Shown here piece by piece: positions 56,661-64,000 of a DNA stretch of 64,000 nt. A program made the position numbers and the translations under genes. The DNA is from Narthecium ossifragum (taxonomy: Eukaryota > Streptophyta > Magnoliopsida > Dioscoreales > Nartheciaceae), in NCBI GenBank assembly GCA_963920575.1, contig OY986969.1, positions 3,668,001-3,732,000 of the forward strand. Reading direction: 5' to 3'. The stretch's first letter is position 1; the number at the start of each line of letters is the position of its first letter. Under the pieces are notes generated by a model. It was not told the origin of the DNA and ran no database searches. It worked only from the letters and a program-made list of their open reading frames with translations.

Positions 56661-57299
56661 ATTGCATACCATAACTCAGAGCATCCCGTAACAAAAGGAT
56701 AAGAAAATATCCATAAGTTTCGGTTAATAAATCACTTTGGTGGCAACCATCAACCTTGGCTCATGGAAACTTCCTTAAACCGGGATATACATACAATATT
56801 GCCCATAACAACATGCATACTAAACAATATGTATGCTTATGACAACAAATGAGGTACTAAACAACATGCACCTTAAAACAAAATTTGCACTTTAAATATA
56901 AGCTTATAAACAATCAGCGAAAGCTAAATTAATCTTTTAACATTAGCTAATTTCACATGAGAAACATATCCATGATGTTCCTCTCAGTTCAAGGAGTCCA
57001 ATGACTCTAACCATGATCAAATCAGATAGAAAATGACATAAATATAGCAATTTAAGTAAGGCTGTCACAAACAAGCCCCTAAAAGGACTTAAACAAGTTA
57101 CTGCAACAGTCTATATTCAACGAATAGAGCAGTATGTAAAACTTGCGAATAGCAATAATTCAGGGGCTTTTATGCAAAACTGCAACATATGTATACAACC
57201 GGGTTTAAGTTAAAACTAATGGGTTCGGGTCGGATTCTAAGTGGACCCGAACCCGTTAATCCCTCATCCTCTCCGATCAGGCGAGACGAGCGAAACTTA

Positions 57300-57767
57300 G
57301 GCTGCGTTTGGTTGCCGCTTTGACCACGGGAGAGGGAATGGGAGAGGGGGAGTCGTGACTCCCTCTGTTGCGTTTGGTTGGTATTTAAGCGCGGGAGAGG
57401 GGACTCCCTCTCCCGAGCTCTCCTGCCATGGGAGGAGAGAGGACTCCTCTCAAAATTGGGAGGAATCCCCTTTCCTCTCCCACCTTTTTGGTCAACACTT
57501 ATCATATTACTTAAACACCCCTCGGTTCTAAAAAGATCACAAAATACGTTATAATATAACAAGGGGTATATTAGTAACTTCAATAGCATTCCATTCCTTT
57601 CCCATCTTAATTTGGACATACCAAACAAAAGCAACGTCTTTCCCTCTCCCTCTCCTATGGTCATACCAAACATTAGCGAGGGCAATCCCATTCCTTACCA
57701 TTCCTCTCCCTCTCCCACTCCTTCTCCCTCTACCTCTCCCTCTCCCGTCATGCAACCAAACGCAGCC
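57300..57767. mobile_element. Tourist-like MITE in the right arm
   Basis: The 468-base element has perfect ends GGCTGCGTTTGGTTGC and GCAACCAAACGCAGCC, flanked by TTA (57297-57299 and 57768-57770). The left arm has the uninterrupted site near 50080, so it inserted after the arms became two copies. Confidence 0.93.
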
Positions 57768-57769
57768 TT

Positions 57770-58430
57770 AGGGTTTCGCCGTCGCCACACTACGCCGCTC
57801 CGACCGGCTGCGCCCCGATCCGGCCAAAACTGGATCTAAAACGCCGTCGTCGAGGACTCCCGATGCCGGAGAAGAGGCTGGCGAAGCCGGGGAGGTCGCG
57901 ATGATGAAGCTCCAAGAGAGACGAAGAGAGACAACGCGAGAAAGAGAGAGAAAAGGGAGACGGCAGACCTCGAGGGCGCCGAACTCCATCGTCGCCGTGG
58001 CCGGAGAAGAAGGAGGGGGGCGACCTTGATCGCCGTAGCTCCCGGAGGACTCCCACTGAGCGCCGTCCTCCATCAGAGCGGGCGGAGAAGAAGCCTCCGT
58101 CCGCGGTAGGCTGGGATCGGGCGTGCGAGACAGAGAAGGGCGGCCGGGGTGCCGCCGGGATCCGCCGCGCCGTCCTCCTCCGTCGTCGTGGTTGCCGGAG
58201 AAGAAGAGAAACGAAGCCGGAGGGGGTTTCGGCAGCGAAATCAACGGAGAGGGAAAGAGAGAAACGGCCCGAGAGGAAAGAGGCGGCCTTGATCGCCGCC
58301 GCTCCCACCGAGCGCCGTCCTCCACCGTCGGATCGGCCGGAGAAGAGGCTCCGACGGTGTTGGGGCGCGGATTTGGTGGTCGGAGACCACCGATCCGATG
58401 GTTGGCCGACGGCCAACCTCAAACCCCAAA
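57770..58430 (-). repeat. GC-rich duplicated leader block, right arm
   Basis: Counterpart of 49580-50100, but rearranged and expanded. Open frames are low complexity and not called genes. Confidence 0.6.
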
Positions 58431-58660
58431 ACCCCTTTTTTCACATTATTATAATGTGTATTATACATTAAGTAATGCATTTTAAATCCGAAAAAATAAA
58501 AAGAAAACTTCTAAAATTCCGGAAAAAATGCAAAACTCACTCTATTGATTACGTCATGCGAAAAACAATCAATAGGCGTGCACTTTACTCATAAATTAAA
58601 GTTTTAAGGATCGAGAATATTATGGATTCTAAATCCATATACGACGGCTCTGATACCACA

Positions 58661-59137
58661 TGTAAGATAATTTCCAGGATCTCGTATATGAATATTAGAA
58701 TACCATGATTAACTGAAATAAAACATACATGTGTTGATCGCCATGAAGATCCCAAAGAGCTTCAGAGGTCTAGGTCTTCCTCTCCTTCTCTTCTCAACAG
58801 GACGGCTCTCAATGGGACAAGCCAGAAACAACATAAGGAGTGGAGAGGGGACCTAGCCTATTTATAGACATCCAGTGAGTCCTCTCATCAAAGACAAACA
58901 CTGAATTCAACTAGAACTGAAACTCTAGTAGAACTCTAGCTGAACTAGAATTAGGCCTACACTTAGCCGTCTCAACCACATCATAAACAAAACGCGGTGT
59001 GCTCAAGCCCATTAATTTGATCACTTAACAACAGTGGGCTTATCGAGCCTATCTCATTGGATCTTGTATTCAACCCGGTTTTAATAAAAACAAATCAACT
59101 AACAATTAATGGAAACCCAATTAAGAAAATTCCAACA
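58661..59137 (-). repeat. Right outer LTR of the palindrome
   Basis: It is 477 bases on the minus strand. The roughly 40-base excess over the left LTR is a CTAGAGTT-type expansion near 58915-58955. The primer site GATACCACA (inverted) precedes it at 58651-58660. Confidence 0.92.
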
Positions 59138-59333
59138 TGGCCCTCACACACTATATATATATACCCATGCAAACATCAACAAAATTCAAACCATACCTCT
59201 TGGCCCTCATACCATTAAAATGCCATGTATTCATGTTTATTAGGATGATGGTAAAATGATTATTTTATAGAGCATTTTAAACGGTGTTAGAATGAAGAGA
59301 TATTGTTTGGATTTTTATTGATAATTACAGGAA
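59138..59333. other. Spacer with a repeat shared with 15711-15786
   Basis: About 59240-59280 (AATGATTATTTTATAGAGCATTTTA) resembles the sequence that truncates the HsfA5-like fragment. No gene is seen. Confidence 0.5.
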
Positions 59334-59698
59334 TCAACCTAATAAGGAGCAATAACGGTTAACCTGCATTAATTCATATCCCCTAAGTTTCTTTATATAT
59401 ATTCTCTAAGTTTGCTTTATATAAACATGCATTAATTCATATCAACCTAAGTTCTATTAATATTATCTTATGCAATATCCAAATACTTATATTTATTTTA
59501 TATACCCTAAGTTAGACTTATAATATTTTATTGGCTATGTTTTATGGTGGCAGTGAACCAAAAGCTATGACCAACATTCGAACCCTGGACCACCTACGGG
59601 TCAACACAGCCGTCTAACCAGACAAACTACAGAGAGTTTGTTAAAATTTTATATTAACAATAACTAAAAACTGTGCCAGGGGCACAGGTGAGTACTAG
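59334..59698 (+). mobile_element. Short Helitron (H3)
   Basis: It starts TCAACCTAATAAGGAGC and ends with the hairpin CTGTGCC-AGG-GGCACAG and CTAG (59695-59698). Both stem positions that differ from H1 change together. Confidence 0.8.
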
Positions 59699-59891
59699 AA
59701 GATCCAAGGGTAGTTACTTTTATGACTCATCATCTGAGTCATAAACTTATATACACATGGCATACACATGACATAAAATTGTAATTAAATAAAGAAAAAT
59801 AAAGGATAGTGAGTTGATGTGGCGTAAATTATAATAGAAATGGTGGGGGCGGACAGTTAGCCGTGCCAGGTGGCACGGGCCCACCACCTAG
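59699..59891 (+). mobile_element. Helitron 3' end (H4)
   Basis: The hairpin CCGTGCCA-GG-TGGCACGG (about 59861-59878) and CTAG at 59888-59891 mark a Helitron 3' terminus of the H2 type. The 5' end is uncertain; it may lie just after H3. Confidence 0.6.
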
Positions 59892-60086
59892 TATATATAT
59901 AATATGAAAGAATATAAAGATTATATATTCTTTCATAAGTTTTTAAAAGGCACATATGTTAATATCCATAATAATTTTCCAAAGGAGTGATCTGGTCCTT
60001 AGAACTCTGGTTAACACACTACCATGGCATGTCGGTCGTTCAAGACACCAACTGTGTCTCGAGATTAGTGAAATCACGTCTAGTAT

Positions 60087-62045
60087 TTGGGCCGTCCTCA
60101 TTTACTTCACCCCAACCCCCACTCTTTTCAACAAAACATCCTTTACTCCCCCCAACTACCCATGCAGAATCTCCTTTTCCAACAGATCTTGGGGGTCCAT
60201 GGTGTGGATCCCAGGGCGGCTGGCGAGGTGGCTCATCTGGTGGGACCTCAGGCGGAGGCAGCTTCCTCACCTCGTACCCACGTTGCTGGCACTTTGATTG
60301 ATGAAGTTGTCCCACACCCACCACGTGATCCTGCGGTCTCTCGGCCATGCATGAAAGGAGATACTTTGGAGTTAGAGGAGGACGACCTGGTGCGCAGTAG
60401 AAGTTGCTGGGAGCATGCAGCTTATGTCAAGATTGATGGCAAAATGCGCCTGGATGAGTTTCGGCGTCGAGTGGACTGGCTTTGGGCTGCTTTCAAACCT
60501 ACACTTGTAGCAGATGTGTACGACGGACTATTCGTAGTCCGTTTCAAGACGGCGGAGGACTGGCTCAGGGCTGTCTCTAGAGGCCCCTGGCGGTTGGGTG
60601 GCCGGAACCTTACTGTTTTCTGTTGGCAGGACGACTTCCGGCCTCGGGAACAAACTCTCCTTTTTCGCGCAGTCTGGGTTAAGTTCCCTGGGCTTCTCGT
60701 CGATCATTTCTGGGAGGGCCGCCTATTGCAAATAGCTGGCACCATTGGCAAGCCCTTGAGGGTTGCTGCATCCTCTGCTTCTGCCTCTCGCTGCAGGTTC
60801 GCGCGTGTCTGCATCCAAGTTCGCTTGGACAAGCCGATGAAAGAGGGGATTTGGATTAAGCGCAAGGGTATCGATGCCGCATTTTTTCAACATTTTGTCT
60901 ATGAAGGTTTGGAGGTCTGTAGTGGCTATGGCTGCCTTGGCCATTCCTGCGCACCAGTCCAAACAGAAACTGCGGTTGCTCCTGATCTACCGGCTGAGGG
61001 GCTTGGAGTGCCTCCTCTGGCTGTTCTAGCCAACCCTAGGCGCCGCCGCCGGGTGCGAAGGAGACGACGGAATCAGGAGGTCAACGTTGTTGTGTATGGT
61101 CAAACTCCAGCGGTCATGGGCCCGCTTGTGGTAGCCCCGGGTTTGGGCTTTGACCCTGCGGCTAACCAGCAGGTTTCAAATTCAAATTTTGCTTCAGCTG
61201 AGGCATATCAAGAGCCAGCTGTTGGGTGTGATGCTATTAGTACTTTTGTGCAGCCTTGCCTTAATGCCTCGTCCTGTTGCATTAATGAAGAGCAACCAGT
61301 CTTGCCCTCCTGCATTTATGAGGAGCAGCCTTGCATTTATGCCCCGCCGCCTGAGTGCCTCGTAGTGTGCCCCACTTCGGGAGACTTAGCTGGTTTTGGT
61401 GGCACATCACCTCCGCCCATCAATGTGGACCAGATCTCGAGCTCGGGCCTTCCCACTGTAGAGCTTGAAGTGTTCCAGGATGATGCCACGTTAGCAGGTA
61501 CTGTGGTCGAGGAACTTCTCTCCCCGTCCGTCGCTGACAATGACTCTTCAGTGGAAGCTCATCCACCCAACCCCACTGCGATAGAGGTCATGTCACCTCA
61601 TCCTTCCCCAGGGTGTGTCAGGCCTCTCTCCCCTCTGCCTAACTCACCCACCTCGGGCGGGCCACAGGCAGCCTTGTCCCTCCACCCTTCCCTAGATGGC
61701 ATCACCCCCGAGGGCCATCAGTGGAGAGAAGATGAGGCCCCTTCCTCCTCTCCTTTCCCCCTTCCCCCTGAAGGTGGTTCTGTTGAGGTGCCTCAGAGGC
61801 GTGAGGATGCTGTGCCTGTGGTCTCATCCACCCCCCTTGAGGCTTTCCATCTCCTTGGCCTTGAATCTCTTCTCGCCTCTCTCATTCCCTCACCTTCGCT
61901 TAACACCGCTGGAGAGGAGGATAACTGGGACACTGCGTCTGAAAATGACGACGATGTCGCTGAGTCAGCTCTTGGTGCCTTGCATTTGGCGGTGCAAGGT
62001 GTTCTCCCCGCACCCGCTGGTGCGCACGTCAACTGTGATCGATGA
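60087..62045 (+). CDS. LINE ORF1 protein with DUF4283-like domain
   Basis: The 652-residue frame has a DUF4283-type RNA-binding region (about residues 110-250: DGLFVVRFKTAEDWLRAVSRGPW, LLFRAVWVKFPGL). A reduced knuckle CSGYGCLGHSC near residue 281 lacks the usual spacing. Then come an arginine-rich patch (RRRRRVRRRRR, about 315-325) and a long acidic, proline-rich tail. Conserved sequence begins near an in-frame ATG around 60348, so translation may start there. Its TGA overlaps the ORF2 ATG. Confidence 0.85.
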   Translation: MGRPHLLHPNPHSFQQNILYSPQLPMQNLLFQQILGVHGVDPRAAGEVAHLVGPQAEAASSPRTHVAGTLIDEVVPHPPRDPAVSRPCMKGDTLELEEDDLVRSRSCWEHAAYVKIDGKMRLDEFRRRVDWLWAAFKPTLVADVYDGLFVVRFKTAEDWLRAVSRGPWRLGGRNLTVFCWQDDFRPREQTLLFRAVWVKFPGLLVDHFWEGRLLQIAGTIGKPLRVAASSASASRCRFARVCIQVRLDKPMKEGIWIKRKGIDAAFFQHFVYEGLEVCSGYGCLGHSCAPVQTETAVAPDLPAEGLGVPPLAVLANPRRRRRVRRRRRNQEVNVVVYGQTPAVMGPLVVAPGLGFDPAANQQVSNSNFASAEAYQEPAVGCDAISTFVQPCLNASSCCINEEQPVLPSCIYEEQPCIYAPPPECLVVCPTSGDLAGFGGTSPPPINVDQISSSGLPTVELEVFQDDATLAGTVVEELLSPSVADNDSSVEAHPPNPTAIEVMSPHPSPGCVRPLSPLPNSPTSGGPQAALSLHPSLDGITPEGHQWREDEAPSSSPFPLPPEGGSVEVPQRREDAVPVVSSTPLEAFHLLGLESLLASLIPSPSLNTAGEEDNWDTASENDDDVAESALGALHLAVQGVLPAPAGAHVNCDR

Positions 62046-64000
62046 AGGTTCTGTCATGGAACTGCCGCGGCTCTGGACTTCACAAACTCTCTCGTGTTTG
62101 TCGAAGACTGATCACCCGGCTTGCGCCTGATCTCTTGCTCCTGCAAGAGGTGGGCCTTTCCCTTCTTGATTTGCCTGGTATTAGGAACCAGCTTGGCCGG
62201 TACTGGGATCTTTTTCTTGTTCCCCGTGATGGGCGGAAGGGCGGGATTCTGGTGGCTTGGAAGCGTGATGTAGGTTTGGTCTCTTTTGTTCATTCCTCCC
62301 GGCAAGCCGTCCACGGAGTGATTACCAGCTCCTTGTCTTGCCAATGGCGTATATCCACTGTATATGCTGCGAGGAAGTGCGGTGAGCGGCGGACGTTGTG
62401 GGCGGAGCTTTCCCGAGCTAGTCAGGGGGGTTGTGCTCATATCATCATTGGCGACTTCAACACTATTTTATCTCCAGTGGAGAAAAGAGGGGGGCGGCCC
62501 TTTCGCCTCAGCCGGGGTGTGCGGGATTTTCTGGGTTTCCTCTCTTCTAACAATCTCATGGACATGGGTTTTGTTGGTCAGACCTACACTTGGTCCAACA
62601 AGAGGCAGGGGAGGGCAAGAATCTTGGAGCGGTTGGATCGGGGTATTTGCAATGAAGGGTGGAAGGCTCTCTTCCCCGCGGCCTGGATCAAGCACCTACC
62701 CCCGCTACTCCTTCGACCACAACCCGCTTCTTCTCTCTTCGAATGCTGACCCTCGCCCTCCTGGCCCCTCTCCTTTCCGCCTTGAGAATTTCTGGCTGGC
62801 TGAGCCAGAGTTTGCCTCCTTGGTGCGCCGGGCGTGGAGCAGAGTTCGTCTCGGCTCCCATCAATTCACCTTTACTGGGCGGTTGAAGGAGATCAAGGAC
62901 GCAGTCAAGTTGTGGAACAGAAGAGATGAGGCTGACCTGTTCAACATGGGTGCTAGAGCTGAGAGTCTTCTTGGTGTCTTGTACGAGAAGGAAGCCATGG
63001 GAGCCCTCTCAGACGTGGAAGAAGCTGAACTGCGATGCATCGAGAACAAGTACACAGCGAATCTACTACGACAAGAAGACTTCATCTCTAGGCGGTTCAG
63101 GCAGAAATGGGTCCTTGATGGGGATCGCAACACGGCTTGGTTCCACGACATGGCTTCGTCGCGGCGACACCGATCGAAAGTGGCTGAGCTGGTTGACGAC
63201 TCTGGTGCAGTGTTGACTGAGCATGCTGCTATTGCTAATGCTGTGGTGGAGCACTTTCAACGGCTGTGGTCTGAGGTTGAAGAAGAGGATCTGGATCTGC
63301 ATCTCCCTGAATTGCCGCAACTCGCCGATGCCAGGTGTGCTGAGCTTGGAGCTCTGAAGGAAATGGGTTCTGGTAGATGTGCTGGACCCGACGGGCTACC
63401 GGTGGAGTTCTTCTTGAAGTTTTGGAGCGTCCTTGGCCATGATCTGATTTCCCTGATCCAGAGCTTCTTCTGCACCGCGAGGCTCCCCCCCCATTGGAAC
63501 GAGACTTTTGTCTCCCTCATCCCCAAAATTGAAAACCCTCGACGTGTGAAGGACTACCGGCCCATTAGTCTGTGCAACGTGTGCTACAAAATCATCAGTT
63601 CTATTATGGCCCGTCGCCTCCGAGATGTTATGGACGAGCTCGTGGGTCCTGAGCAGTCAGCGTACATTCCCGGCCGCAACATCTTCGACAACATCGCATC
63701 TTCCCAAGAGCTGCTTCACTCCCTCCATCGTGCTCCTCGAACCCGTCCTCTGATGGCGATCAAGGTCGATGTTAGATCGGCTTACGACAGCATAAGGTGG
63801 AGTTTCCTCAAGCGAGTCATGGTGGAGATGCGGTTCCCTCCTAGATGGCTGGATTGGATATTCGGGTGTATCTCTTCGCCTTCCTTCTGTATCATTGTTA
63901 ATGGCCGGGTGTGTGGGCATTTCTCTTCCTCAAGGGGTCTCCGCCAAGGAGACCCACTCTCGCCTTACCTTTTTCTGTTGGTGCAGGAGTCTCTCTCGCG
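62042..64000 (+). pseudogene. LINE ORF2 (endonuclease, reverse transcriptase), one frameshift, incomplete
   Basis: The ATG at 62042 overlaps the ORF1 stop. MKVLSWNCRG and GDFNTI mark the apurinic-type endonuclease (to about 62710). An extra C in a run of five (62699-62703) shifts the frame, ending the first frame at 62749. The other frame is then open to 64000: a WFH...RR linker, GPDGLP near 63385, PISLCNV, SAYIPGR and KVDVRSAYDSI (first catalytic Asp, about 63765-63790), and LRQGDPLSPYLF near 63945. The YxDD-type motif and RNase H lie outside. The shift could be a sequencing error in the homopolymer. Confidence 0.9.

Larger units (their letters stand above)
48944..59137. mobile_element. Head-to-head palindrome of two copia 5' halves, 10.2 kb
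   Basis: A copia LTR with primer site opens on the plus strand at 48944, and the same LTR with primer site opens on the minus strand from 59137. Both are followed inward by the same leader, gag, protease and integrase. Homology between arms runs 48944 to about 53285 and about 54105 to 59137. The left arm alone continues into reverse-transcriptase-like sequence (53285-54026). No 3' LTR is present and I see no flanking duplication. Both arms are full of stops. Confidence 0.88.
59950..64000 (+). mobile_element. Plant L1-type LINE, 3' part beyond window
   Basis: A Gag-like ORF1, then ORF2 with endonuclease and reverse transcriptase in the plant L1 order, overlapping by ATGA. The 5' limit is not defined; ORF1 starts soon after a Helitron end. 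The window ends inside the reverse transcriptase, so RNase H and the poly(A) tail are not seen. One frameshift is visible. Confidence 0.92.

Noticed and set aside
57768..58425. Open frames of 185 and 210 codons in the right arm leader
   Set aside because: Same GC-rich leader sequence, two overlapping frames, no domain and not conserved in the left arm.

Overview
This is nuclear plant DNA. It holds RALF (rapid alkalinization factor) peptide-hormone genes, plant-type Ty1/copia and Ty3/gypsy elements primed by initiator tRNA-Met, Tourist-like and Mutator-like MITEs, Helitrons, a hAT element and a plant LINE. The GC-rich RALF reading frames and Tourist-type MITEs suggest a monocot, but nothing seen fixes the species. 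Most of the window is transposon sequence; the only intact-looking host genes are small RALF genes on the minus strand.

Layout. Positions 1-14090 (block A) and about 28591-45535 (block B) are two copies of one segment. Each carries a RALF pseudogene split by a 3-6 kb nested insertion, a second RALF gene (8887-9255 or 35815-36183), a hairpin MITE and the 3' end of an AP-4 epsilon-like gene. The copies then took different insertions, so each gives the empty site for the other's elements. A alone has a copia element (4145-8849) and a chimeric solo LTR (10779-12655). B alone has nested MITEs with an AT-rich satellite (30554-32166), a hAT element (33595-34746), a solo LTR (36605-37759) and a second copia element (38523-43257).

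Between the blocks (14091-28590) lie a LINE 3' end, the C-terminal part of an HsfA5-like heat-shock factor, a solo LTR, two Helitrons in TA repeats, a 200-N assembly gap, a motif-rich repeat region, the best-preserved RALF gene (22045-22395) and a non-autonomous gypsy element (23549-28198) whose single open frame joins Gag to a degenerate integrase remnant.

Right of block B are a gag-only copia derivative (45628-48447, minus), a 10.2-kb head-to-head palindrome of two copia 5' halves (48944-59137), two short Helitrons, and a LINE (from about 59950) that runs off the window with an ATGA-overlapping ORF1/ORF2 pair.

The coherent host story is a tandem RALF cluster (five gene units, each with a related upstream module) that is duplicating and decaying while transposons fill the spacers. 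Three LTR elements have about 2.5-2.6% LTR divergence, and the two RALF copies of the duplication differ at about 2.9%, so duplication and much of the transposon invasion look close in time.
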